64,000 nucleotides of DNA from Yponomeuta sedellus (taxonomy: Eukaryota; Arthropoda; Insecta; Lepidoptera; Yponomeutidae), in contig OW203724.1 in NCBI GenBank assembly GCA_934045075.1, positions 9,783,473 to 9,847,472 of the forward strand, given 5' to 3'. Positions 50,760-61,714 of this stretch are shown in pieces; position 1 is the stretch's first letter, and every line of letters begins with the position of its first letter. The notes beneath the pieces are model-generated. The model was given only the letters and a program-made list of their open reading frames with translations, had not been told where the DNA came from and made no database searches. Both the position numbers and the translations under genes were made by a program.

Positions 50760-51860
50760 AGTATTTACGTAGTACATAAAACCTCATTGGTTGGCAGTGG
50801 TGAAATCAAGCTTGCACGGCCACATCGATCAGCTACACAGTAATTAAAAGTCAAACACGAATTAGTGCCTGTGAAATGTAATGTCGAAGCATTTGGCTGA
50901 AGAAACCAAGGTATCTATCTGTTTTTGAGTACCTATTGTTTTGGGTCACTTCGTTTTTACTTTTTAATAGGTATTAGCTACAGAAAACATCAATATTATG
51001 CGTGGGTAGTACGATGACGCTAGTCGCGCGTTTCAAATGACAAAAGTCGCGTCTTTCCAGTACATTAATTGTCAAATTCTGACATTTGCCACAAAACTAG
51101 TGACTCGTGCCATCGCACTACCCATGCGGAGATGCGAGAAACCGGCTAATTTTTAAAAACACAATTCCTTTTAAACTCTCCTCAGATGCTGATTATATCT
51201 AAATCTGAGGTAGGTAACCAGAAATTTTAAATTTGCAACCAGAATTTTTTTTAAGTCTCTGAGATGTTTTAAAGAAAACGTTTTTTTTTTTATCGAAATA
51301 GTTAGGTACAGGTTAGATTTTGTTCCTTCTTCATTATTGATAGAGAAGTGGTTTAGGTGTGATTTCAGTCAATATAACAAGGTATGTGTGAATCTTATGT
51401 AGCATTAAAATAGAATGGGCATCATCACACTCGTTTTTGCTTTGAAAGGAAAATTCATTAGTTTTTGTAGACAACTTTCTTGGCTTGGTACTTTTTTTTT
51501 TTTTTTTAGTTCGTCCCGCAAGGAACCGGCTAAGGTCTTAGACCATGCTGCCACGTCTTTGGTTTTTGTTTGGCTTGGTACTACAAGCGCTAATGGCTCC
51601 CGGTAGCCGACTGCCATAAGAGTTAACTAAAATGAAAGTCCATGGGGCTTGCCACCAGCTGTGGCAACCATCAATAAACTATTTTCTATTCTCGAACTGA
51701 AACTTTCGTAAGTACTGCACTTTTTCTTTCTATCCTAATACTCAAAAACTACTTTGAAAATTAATAGATCTGGACGGAAATGTAACTTTGATGGTGGCAA
51801 ATCAATTATATTAAAAAAGTGAAATTACCTATATCTCATTGTATTTTTTTTTCTGCTTAT
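50760..51860. other. AT-rich sequence with minor repeat pieces
   Basis: A 50-bp piece shared with 28783 (TTCTGACATTTGCCACAAAAC) at 51075 and a MITE fragment at 51155. No genes seen. Frames at 51405-51617 have no recognisable content. Confidence 0.4.
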
Positions 51861-51869
51861 GCAATAAAA

Positions 51870-52225
51870 AAGCTGTGTTACCTCAGTGGGTAGAACGATG
51901 GACTCGCAAGCAAGAGACCCAGGTTCGATCCCCAGTGCGAGCATCGTACCGATAACTTTGTTTAATTTCAAAGTTACGTACATTTGTAGTTGCAATACCA
52001 CACGCTAATGTGAAGGAAAACATCGTGAGGAAACCCTCGGCTTGGGTAGCTCCGCACGTATGGACTAGTCTTTCCTGTGGGCTAGTCCGACTAACTTGGC
52101 AGGATGGTATAGGTGCTGGGCAAGCCTAAACCATCTAAAACCATGTCCCAGGCACTGCAGCATCCGAGTGGTCCCTTCACCCATCTAGTGTGAGTGAAGA
52201 TGCCACTGGAAGCTGTATAAATCAT
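51870..52225 (+). mobile_element. tRNA-derived SINE
   Basis: GTGGGTAGAACGATGGACTCG, CAAGCAAGAGACCCAGG and TTCGATCCCCAGTGCGAGC form the head; the body is GAAGGAAAACATCGTGAGGAAACC; the tail has GGCAGGATGGTATAGGTGC. The body is shared with 12905 and 17545. Confidence 0.7.
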
Positions 52226-52231
52226 CGAATT

Positions 52232-52618
52232 CGATATCAACCCTTGTATGTCCCCACTGCTGGGGCACGGGTCTCTTCCTGCATCACATGAAGGTAGAAG
52301 GCCCCCGTGGTAGAGTATGGCCTAATCTACCACGGGGGCCAAGTCCGGGTTGGTTGAGTATTGTAAGACAGTGGTGGGTCTTACTGTCAGAAGTTATCAA
52401 GCCGCACATAAGGCCACTGACATGACTTAACGACTGCCATTACATGACAGCCGGCACCAACGGTTTTACGGGCCTTGCGAAGCACGGAAGCGCTCGGATA
52501 AAATGCCATTATAGCGGTAGTCACGGGACGGTTACCCATACAGCACCTGACCGCGCCTGTTGTTGCTTAACTCAAGTGATTGATTCCAATCACTCGGTTC
52601 GGCTAGGCCACGAGCGCT
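52232..52618 (-). mobile_element. 5S-rRNA-like SINE, copy G, with internal inverted duplication
   Basis: Complete from tail (ACCCTTGTATGTCCCCACTG) to head (CCACGAGCGCTTC). At 52294-52345 the GGCCCCCGTGGTAGAGTATGG block is repeated in inverted form, creating a hairpin not found in the other copies. Confidence 0.78.
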
Positions 52619-52639
52619 TCTCATAATCTCATTACCTAG

Positions 52640-52690
52640 ATGCATAGGCCACTGTTCAGAGGCAATAAAGTGTTCTCTATCTATCTATGT
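52640..52690 (+). repeat. LINE 3' tail with (TATC)n
   Basis: GAGGCAATAAAGTGTTCTC followed by TATCTATCTATG. Confidence 0.4.
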
Positions 52691-52699
52691 AAGCGCATG

Positions 52700-53570
52700 C
52701 TCGTGAACACTCCTCACCACAACACTTACCTCCAAACAGATAATCCGGTGTACTTGACATGCTTTCAGACTTCCCTTTAATTTTTTTAATAATGCACTCA
52801 CGAGTATTTGCGGGATATTGCCATTGAATTAAGCGACGGAAGCTATATAGAAGTATGAAAGACTGTTGCAATCTCGATTTGATACCTTGAAAGTACAGAT
52901 GAGTATTTTTTTTTTTGTGTCCAAAAATGTAAAAAGTACATTTGGATTACGTAAATAAATCTTGCTCCAGTTTTGTTTAACACGGTACACACGCTCGCAC
53001 GTAGGTTTTTAAAAGTCACATTTGTGGTAACAGTATTTTATTTACCCTATATTAGTAGTGAACAAACCAATCGCATTCCAAGCGTATACTCTTGCAAATT
53101 AACCGGGCGTCTCGCGCGATTCGTTCTTCGCGAGAGATGCTTATTTAAACTAAAAACTTTGTACTACTATTGCTCAGAAGATACTAATTATTTATTGTTG
53201 TTCTTAAGACTCCAGGGCCAGGGTTTTCCACTTGGGACAAGCCTTATAGACCTCTTTTTCATCATCATTTATTAGCAGCTACACGCACGCTCGACAGGTT
53301 AGGGTACTTTTTATCTTGCCTTTGGCTGATACATCTCCTATTTGGCCGAAAAAATGTCCACCCAAGTATTATACACCAGTAATTTTACCTACCCATAAGT
53401 CACTTTAAAATTTCAAGTGAAACGGGTGACTAACAATAAACGTCCATCATTACTCAAGTCAATGGCTCTTCTTAATGGGGTGTGCAGGTTGCGTGACGCA
53501 CCGCGCAAACACGGTTAGCAGTGCGACCAAAACTTTGTTAGGTTTACAATGGATTTCAAAATCTTCATTG
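52700..53570. other. Sequence with no recognised gene or repeat
   Basis: The 100-codon frame at 52973-53275 has no domain that I recognise. Confidence 0.35.
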
Positions 53571-53572
53571 CC

Positions 53573-53835
53573 TAAATAGTAGATTGTATGACTAGGGAAT
53601 AAAACGATCCATTTTAGGCGAGACGTGCATAGAGCCCGAGCCTGAACGTCGAGCGTAGATAGGCACGTCGAGGTGGATGTCGTGAAGTGTTTTGGAAATA
53701 AAAAATATGTGTATATATTTTCAGGTCAATTAATAAATAAAGCAATTTTGGAGCACGAGAAATCATTTTGTGCAAAGGCGTGCTTAGTAATACCACATAG
53801 TATTTTCTTCTAGCTAATCTCATATCTATGGCTAA
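53573..53835. repeat. Repeat with AATAGTAGATTGTATG end, copy 3
   Basis: The left end matches 37725 and 46556 (AATAGTAGATTGT, then GGGAATAAAACGA). It is followed by GACGTGCATAGAGCCCGAGC and CGTCGAGCGTAGATAGGCAC instead of the GAGCGAAGCGAGG units. Confidence 0.4.
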
Positions 53836-53839
53836 CCTA

Positions 53840-54350
53840 CGTTGCTGTGGAGAAAAGATGGCGTAGTGCCAGGAAAAAATAGGCTCCTTTTAAATGATCG
53901 CTAAACATTGGTACCATCTTAACGGTTAGAAAAGAACTAAAGTTGTAAAGTGCCTCATGCCTCTCCTATGCGAGTACAAGTAAAAAAAATATTTTAACTT
54001 TTTTTGATTAACTAATACTGTTTCATTCTAATTAACTACTTATTTTGAAGGTTATTTAACAAAGAACTGTTGAACAAGTTTGGGAATGGCTGCTTGGATG
54101 ATTAAAAATACTTTTTGGGTCATTTGGTTAAAAGCAGATTACGATCGGCGCGTTCGTGATTTTGGTACCGTTACCGGTGGGCTGTTGACTGTTGCGATGA
54201 TTAATTTTGTCACCGTCAAGCTTCCGGGCTAAGTAGGTTAGGTAAAGTACCAAGATATTAGCTGTTTGCAAGACTTGAGGTGCGACACGAACTTGTAGCA
54301 CAAGATGCTTATTGTTCTGGTGTTCGTTCCAGTGATTGAAATATTTAATT
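53840..54350. other. AT-rich sequence, nothing recognised
   Basis: No gene, RNA or bounded repeat supported. Confidence 0.35.
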
Positions 54351-54352
54351 AG

Positions 54353-54517
54353 GCAGACCAGGGGCATTATTACGTAAGTGTCCACTGAATCAAGTGACGT
54401 TGATTTTTACTTTTTTTAAGCTACTTCGGCTGTCAAATGCATACATTTTTTGACACTTAGGAGTCGTCTAAATGCTTCACTCGATAGAGTGGAGTGCTAC
54501 GTAATAGGAGGGCTGAT
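54353..54517. mobile_element. MITE with TTACGTAA-type ends
   Basis: CAGGGGCATTATTACGTAAG with GTGTCCAC at the left and GTGGAGTGCTACGTAATAGG with AGGGCTG at the right, about 27-base inverted ends. Same family as 19130 and 45585. Confidence 0.6.
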
Positions 54518-54519
54518 TT

Positions 54520-55860
54520 TAGCTTTCCACTATAGTCTAACCTGGCAAAATAGCAGATGCCATGATTATGACAGACTGCGAAATTAGTAGGTAGGTATTC
54601 AAGCAGGTCCGATCATTGGTCCCTCCAATGATGTTCGATAAATTGACGTCAAGCTACGACTAAACTAAAGTAGACATAGAAAGAAACTGATACGTTACAG
54701 AGAAGCCATGTCGATAAGCTATTTGCCTTATCCCTGCCGACTTGTACATGGTATATACTACAGAAACAGAAAATTAGATCAGTTCACTAGACTGAGTGAT
54801 TACAGTCTAGAACATAATGTTTTTTTTAAAAACGTTCCCTTTCGGAGATGCTAGCTTACGTTTGGTTTAATTTTACTGTTACGTTGCAATCCTACTAATG
54901 AGAAAGATGTGCTTACTTTTCTGAGCATAGGTTCTCAAAACGGAACGGAAGTTTGTAAATTGCAACTTTCATTGTCTTTCTCCAAATTTACTTGCGACCT
55001 ATTTATCCGTTCTTAATTACTGCAACATGCGATCTTTGTAGATCGTTTTGCGAAGTTCCTGGGTTCGGCTAGAGGCGTCGTCGTCGCGTCGCGCAGTTTG
55101 AAAAACAGGCAGGTCTTAGATAGTGTTTTAGCTAATCAGAGTCAGCCAATTAGATGTCCGGGTGGCACTCTGTTTGCGTAGTGTTAACAAATAAATTACT
55201 GAAGCTGTCCACGTAGAAAGAAAACACGCTACAGTTTATTTAGTTCGAGATAAGATTTCCACACCTAGCCCCATAGTTGCGCCATTGTACGTAGCAAGCG
55301 CTGAGGTATGTTAACACTTCAGCCACAAGGGTTTCCCTACGATGTTTTCGTTCACAGTTAGCGAGCACAAATGTACATAACTTAGAAAGAAATGGCGCTA
55401 AAAGTTATTTAATTTTTTAACCTTGACGACCCCCCTTAAAGTCCCTCAAGATGTTTCAATATCAAGAGCATGTGACGTCTAAAACAGCTTTATTTTTTGA
55501 CTGAGAGGAGCAAAATACTTATCATTTAATTAAGTACTTGACGTGCATTGCTTGCGACTTGATAAGATTGTAGGAACAAACATTTAATGTAAACAATTTT
55601 TACGTTGAATTGTAACTAACAAGATTAGCGAGCCTTACAAAGCAAGAATTTCCACCTCGAACGCACGCCACCGTTAAATTACCTACCGTGTGTTTGGCTT
55701 CCGGGAAACGTAGGCAGTTAACAAAGAATTTATTTAGTCTTTCTAATTCAGAGCTAGAGCAGTTATTCTTAACGGTGGTCCTTGAACCACTGATGCTGTC
55801 CCTGAAAGCATCTGATGTGGTCCGCGAAGTCATCCGAAAATAATTAAATAAATGAATATA
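54520..55860. other. Sequence with no recognised gene or repeat
   Basis: GCGTCGTCGTCGCGTCGCGC at 55076-55095 is a small GC-rich spot. The 77-codon frame at 55600-55833 (minus), reading SSSELERLNKFFVNCLRFPE, is not recognised. Confidence 0.35.
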
Positions 55861-55865
55861 AATGT

Positions 55866-55950
55866 AGATTAGATTAGATTACAAAATTCTTTATTGCACA
55901 ATAAGCATATTTGTACAAAGGCGAGCTTAATACTAATGAGTTTTTTCTTC
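55866..55950 (-). repeat. LINE 3' tail with (TTAGA)n, inverted copy of 21570-21650
   Basis: TTAGATTAGATTACAAAATTC, TTTATTGCACAATAAGCATA and TTTGTACAAAGGCGAGCTTAA. Confidence 0.6.
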
Positions 55951-55989
55951 CAGCTAACCTTGGGTTATGTGGATATTAGTGCGGGTAGT

Positions 55990-57350
55990 GCCCGAAGAGA
56001 GTTATACCTAGTAAATAAATTATCATAATTTAATAAAATCGCAAAAATGTACTATTGTCGCAACAATAAAAGACTTGATAATAATTTTACAAGTAAATTA
56101 AATTGCCGCCAGCAGTTTGTAATCTATGAAAAAATCATAATATGGTAGTTAAAAGGTTTACGAAACCATGGTAAAAGAGACCAATAGCGTTTGATACATA
56201 TTTAAATTACGTTATAAATTGTCATTTTAAATATATTTTTGATTTTTTAAGTAAAAACGATCGCCAGCCTTATGCTTAAACATAAATAGATGTATAAACA
56301 TCTATTGCTGTTCATGGATAAGGAAGAACAAGACCTACATGCGTCCATGCGTCTTCTGCAGTAAATGACGTATCCATGGACTGCCACCGTCACCGCATTG
56401 GTGTGTCTCATACTCAAAATTTTTAAAGTTAATACGTTTTGAGTTGACGATCTCATACGCAGAGTCCCGATTTTACATTAAAATCGTTACGACTTTACCT
56501 AGCTAAACACGAGTGTGGTTTGGCAAACTACGTTTGTTTCTTTGAAACGGTACACCTAGGATAGCCGTTTCCTAGACAATATTAAATAATAATATTGTCT
56601 AGGCAATATCTATCCTAGACAATATTATAAATTATTATATTACATTAAAATACAGCCAGGATTTGCCACTTATAGGCATGTACAGCACTGCATATGAATA
56701 AGTTTTTTAACACAATAATTACGAAAAATTATATAACCAAAATAAAATTACGTTCCTTCCATACTTATTAGTTAATTAAGTAAATTACATTTAATAAATG
56801 TGATGTATAGTTAAAATTTATCTATCAAACTTCTTTCGAATAAAATTAATCATTAATAGTTGAACAGTAGGTAAACTAAATTTACCTGCAATAACAGCAT
56901 TGAAAATGAATAATCCTAAATTCCAGTTACTACCCAAATAAAATGTTTTCTAAGCTAAATAGAAAAAGACTAATCATGCCATCAATGAATCAAAGTAATC
57001 TAAGATTTCCTGTATTTTGTTTAATTCGCATGCAAAGATATCGAGGGACTCTGATATCAACGAGATGTTGAACTTTTTAACCATTCGATTCAATGGAGCG
57101 GATTGTACTAAGTTTGTACGACTTAGGCGGAGTCTGAAAGTTTTATGACTCCTAAATTGATCTATGGATTGCCCTAGTAGGTACTGCAAGCGTTTTTGTG
57201 TTTGTTTCATTCGCATTAATAAATAAATAAAATAAATATTTACGGACATATACACAGATCTCGTTAGCCCTATACTTAGTACAACTAAATGACTTGTGTT
57301 ATAGGTGCTAAGTCGACGATAGATTTAATACAATAAATACATAGATAACA
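55990..57350. other. AT-rich sequence with a hairpin cluster
   Basis: 56560-56640: CTAGGATAGCC, CCTAGACAATATTAAATAAT, ATTATTGTCTAGG and TATCCTAGACAATATT form nested inverted repeats. No genes seen. Confidence 0.4.
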
Positions 57351-57351
57351 T

Positions 57352-57472
57352 CCAAGACCCGGGCCAAACTAGAAAAGTTCGTTTCCTAGTTTGACCCGGC
57401 CGGGGATCGAACCCGAGACCTTCGGTTTTACAGTCAGCGTGCCAAACCGCTGCGCCACCGAGGCCGTCAATT
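57352..57472 (-). mobile_element. tRNA-derived SINE head
   Basis: Minus strand: GGCCTCGGTGGCGCAGCGG, ACGCTGACTGTAAAACCGAAGG and GGTTCGATCCCCGGCCGGG, a good A box and B box. A short inverted pair, AAACTAGAAAAGTTCGTTTCCTAGTTT, is at its 3' side. It sits 120 bp upstream of the PPP1R14-like acceptor. Confidence 0.65.
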
Positions 57473-57589
57473 CATTCTTGTTTACATTCATTTATATGAT
57501 TTCATTCACGCAGTAATAGCCCTGTGCTTGCCCTACTCTGGTGATCATCATGACATATTGTGTTAATAGCAGTTCTCTCTCGTTTCCAG

Positions 57590-57742
57590 AGGGGTGGAGG
57601 CGGCATGGAGTGTGGCGTGGCGGCGGCCGGGTACCCGGCGCCCGCGCCGGCGGTGCCCCCCCGCGCGCACCCCGCGCTCTCGCCCACCGAGCGCTCCCCC
57701 GCCAAGACGGGACTTCACGTCAACTTCAGCGATAAGGGAGAG
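57590..57742 (+). CDS. PPP1R14-like exon with start codon
   Basis: The acceptor is a strong tract, CTCTCTCGTTTCCAG. The ATG at 57605 has a good context (GGCGGCATGG) 15 bases into the exon; those 15 bases are also open (RGGGG), so the exon can be entered in frame from upstream. The donor is GGAGAG/GTTTGT. GC-rich, unlike its AT-rich flanks. Confidence 0.78.
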
Positions 57743-58876
57743 GTTTGTCGACACGCCATTGATAGCAAAACCTACACTAACGCATCAGCTATTGCTCGTC
57801 TACTGCAGGACGGACGCCTCCCTCAGGTTTTGCCATAAAGATGTAGTGATCTTAGCGGGGGTTTCCCTTACTCACCACTCTAGCGCTATGTCCTTAGTTT
57901 CCCCTAGTCATTTCTTATCATGTAAAATATAAGACGGGTGGTCATATTTTGACATTGAGAACCAAACATGATAGACGTCTTACTACCGCAACTAACTGAC
58001 CCTATGCTAATAGACTATTAATTATATACATTTGTATTAATTATATAAGAGTTTTAAGCTCGATTTAAGGCATTGTAACTAAAAAAATGGAGCATTTGCA
58101 TAAAAATACAGGACAAAACTTGATAATTCTGTATCTGCAGCAATTGCATCCAAAACAGTCAGAATTGGTCGATTCTATATTGACGTCACAGGTCAGTAAA
58201 TGTAGCGATCCGAGAACCTGAGTGTTGACTTGACATTTTAAGCTTCAGCAAATTGCTTAAGAGCGTTTTGTCGGCTTATTTTAAAAATGAGTTTTATTTA
58301 CTTTTTTTTAGAAAAAAATACACGAAAGATTTAAAAATTGTCACTTTCTGAGCACTAATTAAACACCAACGAAAAATCTGTGTTGGTATTTAGAAACCTG
58401 TCAAATAGCCTATTGTGCCAGGGAGGCGGATCCTGCCGATGCATATGGGGAATTTCCGTCAAACTTAAGTTGAAGTGGCATTGCTTTTACCTGTCCATAC
58501 AAGACATGTATAGAAAATAAAAAATAAATTTTAAAACTAACTCTTAGGGTTTTTCGAGATCACAAAAAATCAAAGCCGTTTTTGGATGTGAATTTGTAGA
58601 ACCTACTTCTCGGAATTTCAGTATTCGTAGGCATTCGCTCATAACTAGCCGTCGATAAGCCGCAACGTCGATGCCGTCGAAGTTGCAAATCTATCAACTA
58701 CGGCCCAGTCGGGTAGATTCCTGCAGATTTAACGCTAGACCTCTCAGCAGGTGAAGGAGCGTCGCGAGAAGTTCCTGACGGCGAAATACGGCAGCCATCA
58801 GATGGCGCTTATCCGAAAACGTCTAGCTGTCGAGATGTGGCTCTACGATGAGCTGCAGAAGCTTTACGAGACACCA
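57605..58876 (+). CDS. PPP1R14-like protein phosphatase 1 inhibitor (CPI-17/PHI-1 family), 5' part of the CDS
   Basis: Join 57605-57742 and 58751-58876, both phase 0: 88 residues from the internal ATG, no stop because the gene continues past the window. Residues 1-30 are Ala/Pro-rich; 31-46 read SPAKTGLHVNFSDKGE; 47-88 read VKERREKFLTAKYGSHQMAL, then IRKRLAVEMWLYDELQKLYETP. Known: PPP1R14 proteins block the PP1 catalytic subunit through a phosphorylated Thr in a V-T-V-K-Y-D-R-R-E-L segment followed by a helix. Here LTAKYGSHQMALIRKRL aligns, making Thr 56 the likely regulatory residue and the R/L/W/Y-rich stretch the first helix. Inferred: a kinase-controlled inhibitor of PP1 or myosin phosphatase in the cytoplasm. 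The later helices are missing; nothing from 58877 to 64000 encodes them, so the next intron exceeds 5 kb. A longer N terminus is possible through 23020-23049. Confidence 0.8.
58080..58330. repeat. Dispersed repeat related to 42480-42690
   Basis: AAACTTGATAATTCTGTATC, GAATTGGTCGATTCTATATT, GAGTGTTGACTTGACATTTT and CTTAAGAGCGTTTTGTCGGC align with the inverted copy. It lies in the intron between the two PPP1R14-like exons. Confidence 0.55.
58751..58876 (+). CDS. PPP1R14-like exon with phospho-site and first helix
   Basis: Exactly 42 codons between CTCTCAGCAG and GTAAGT. It encodes VKERREKFLTAKYGSHQMAL and IRKRLAVEMWLYDELQKLYETP. This is the best conserved part of the family and the basis of the gene assignment. 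Confidence 0.85.
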
Positions 58877-58879
58877 GTA

Positions 58880-59270
58880 AGTACAATACTCGCTACAATA
58901 CATAGGAATCTATCGTGGGATACACGAATTATAAAAAAAAAATAATTAACTGCACTTTTGAATGACTCTATTTGTTGAGGATTATAATTTGAACCACACT
59001 TTGTACAAATGCCAGTTCCTACAAATGATTCCGCAATAGCACTGATATTTAATTTTTGACATAAGTTTCTATAAAACGTAAAACCTTAGTAAATCCATCC
59101 GTTTTAGAACCCAGAAAACACCTTTTCCTGTAAACAAATATTGACGTTATAGTGTTAACTGATGTAAACGCTACATCGAGTATACTCGGCTCGAGAACGT
59201 CGTGGACGCTGAATGAAGTACATATGCACTTTTTCTCCCGCCCACTTCCTTTTTCGGGTTTCGTCTCAAA
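58880..59270. other. Intronic sequence, nothing recognised
   Basis: It follows the last visible PPP1R14-like exon. No further exon of that gene could be found here or to the end of the window. Confidence 0.4.
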
Positions 59271-59639
59271 ATATAGATAAGATAAGAATATTCTTTATTG
59301 TACACCAGAGCACATATTATAAACATGTAATGATACAAAGTACAATTGGCGGCCTTATTGCTAAAAGCAATTTCTTCCAGACAACGACGTTTACGACGGA
59401 AAGTTGCTGGAGGAAATAAGATACGGGTAGTCGGTGCAAATATAAATATATTAATACACTATACTTATATAAATAACAATATACCTACATAAACAGTTAC
59501 ATACATAGTTATGATAAACTCACATAAATACGTTATAATAACAATCTACACGATGAGGAAATAAATACAATATTGTGTACCTATATGGAGACATACGGAA
59601 AAGACAAAATGAAAAGGACAATGCACGAATACTAAACTT

Positions 59640-60763
59640 GCAGGGACAGATAAAATTCCTTAACCTTGCTTTTAAAGACTGCTGAGGAAGTGGAGCGCCT
59701 TATTGATACCGGAAGATCATTCCACAGCCGAGTGGCCGTTACGGTAAACGAGACGCTGAAGAACCTCGTCGAGAGAGTTGGAGTCTTCAGCGACATATTC
59801 AGGTCAGACCTTCATGCCCGGCCGTGGGAATCACCGAGGTAGGTAAAGCGCTCTTTAGAAGGAGTGGCTGGATTGAACAGTATTACTCAATACTGTTGAG
59901 AAGAAGTCGTAGAGAAGAGAGAGAATGTGAGCATTCCTACGAAAACGGATGGGAAGCCACTTGAGCTTAGCGCGGAATTCGGAGACGTGGTCATATTTGC
60001 GTAAACCAAATATGAATCTTATCGCAAAGTTTTGGAGGCGCTCAAGTTTATTAAGTTACTCTTCGGTGACATCAAGATAGCTGGCATCAGCGTAGTCGAG
60101 GATAGGTAGCAACAAACATTTCGCAAGTGCAATTTTGGTCGCAGTTGGTACAAAATTCCGTAACCTTCTCAGAGAGGCCGCTGAAGAGAATATTTTCCGA
60201 CTCACCTCCGCTAGCTGAGGCGACCAAGTCAGACACCTATCGTTAATGACCCCCAAGTTCTTGACCTTCTCACTAAAGGGAATTATGACACCGTCAAACT
60301 GAACTTTTGGAAGCTGGTCCCACTTGATCCGCGATATCATTCTAGGACTGCCAATAACAATCACTTGAGTCTTAGAGGGATTAACCCTCAAACCATGAGA
60401 CCTACTCCATTCAAGGATATGATCGAGGTTTGCATTGGTATCATTAATTGCCAAAGACAGATCATCTACAGAAGATTGCGTGTAAATTTGTAAATCATCT
60501 GCATTTAAGTGGTAGGAAGAAGAAAGGTTTTTGGAAATGCTATTTATGAAGATGGTGAAGAGAAGAGGAGACAACTCGCCACTTGAGGGACACCGGCATT
60601 ATTATCACACCACGAGGAGGATTTGTCAATACGTATACGTTGCCGGCGCCCTTGCAAGTAACTACGAAACCAGTCAATCACCTTTGGAGATATGTTGAGA
60701 GAACACAGCGTCCCTAGCAGGATATCAAAGTCCACCGTGTTGAACGCATTGCTGAAGTCCAAC
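59640..60763 (-). pseudogene. LINE reverse transcriptase, C-terminal half
   Basis: LDFSNAFNTVDFDILLGTLC, FRSYLQGRRQRIRIDKSSSW, LSPLLFTIFINS, then YHLNADDLQIYTQSS in which the catalytic Y/F-A-D-D reads N-A-D-D. Also VNPSKTQVIVIG and LLLPILDYADASYLDVTEE. Frameshifts near 60570 and 60056. Confidence 0.82.
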
Positions 60764-61650
60764 AACGCGGACGTGGTGGCTAATGCGGACACCGTTGATG
60801 AGCAGATCGTTTTATTCAATGGCCTTCTCACTGATCTCTACGACAGGCATGCACCGGTCAGAGCAATTAAAGTGCGTCATCTGCCTGCGCCATGGCTCAC
60901 TGATGACATTAGAGCAGCCGGAATGCAAGGGCGCCGGCATCGGAAAGCGGTAGCCAAATACAAATATAAGATCAGGCCGACAGACTACAACAAGGAGCGC
61001 TTTTTAAGTTTAAGAAATCACTGCAATAAGGTGTGTAGGGATGCACAACGACGCCATATCCATGCATCTGTCGAAAACGGCGATCCAGCCAAAGTATGGA
61101 ATTTTCTTAAATCTCTAGGAGTTGGCAAGCCACGTCAGGACTCAACTTCTAACGACCTCGATATCAATGCTTTTAACCGTCATTTCACTTCTGTTCCTAA
61201 CTTCAATGGAACAATTAAAACTAATACATTAAGTAATCTTTCTTCATTTCCAACTCCTGACTTTCCGCCTTTTTCTCTTAGTCAATTTACCGATTGTGAT
61301 GTTGAGAAGAGCATAGTATCCATTATCTCCAGCGCTGTGGGTACCGACGGTATCAGTCGTAAAATGATAATGCCAATAATTGACATTATCACTCCTGTCA
61401 TTACAAAAATGCTGAACCATTCTGTCGAAGTTGGTATCTTTCCTGCGGCCTGGAAGGAAGCACAGATCACTCCATTGCCCAAGAAACCAAATCCATCCTC
61501 ATTCTCCGAATATCGTCCCATTTCTGTCCTGTCATTCCTCTCAAAACTCCTGGAACGTCTGATCCATCGCCAACTCAGTATGTACCTGAATAAAAACAGT
61601 CTCCTAAATCCTCTCCAATCTGGCTTCCGTCCAGGCCACAGTACTCATTA
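60764..61650 (+). pseudogene. LINE linker and N-terminal half of the reverse transcriptase
   Basis: DLYDRHAPVRAIKVRHLPAP, WLTDDIRAAGMQGRRHRKAV, FNRHFTSVP, GTDGISRKMIMPIIDIITPV, FPAAWKEAQITPLPKKPNPS, YRPISVLSFLSKLLERLIHR and LQSGFRPGHSTH. The start codon at 60692 belongs to the antisense of the other half. A one-base loss after GHSTH ends the frame. Confidence 0.82.
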
Positions 61651-61714
61651 AAATCACGGATGATATACGTCTAGGGATGGAGAAAGGCCATGTCACTATC
61701 CTCACTATATATCC

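Larger units (their letters stand above)
59275..61706. mobile_element. CR1/Jockey-type LINE with 5' inversion (twin priming)
   Basis: The 3' part lies on the minus strand (59275-60763): reverse transcriptase from LLDFSNAFNTVDFD onward, 3' UTR, GTACAATAAAGAATATTC and a short TTATC tail. The 5' part lies on the plus strand (60764-61706): end of the endonuclease-RT linker through GFRPGHSTH and a frameshifted ITDDIRLGMEKGHVTILT. In element order the plus part ends exactly where the minus part starts. Confidence 0.82.
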
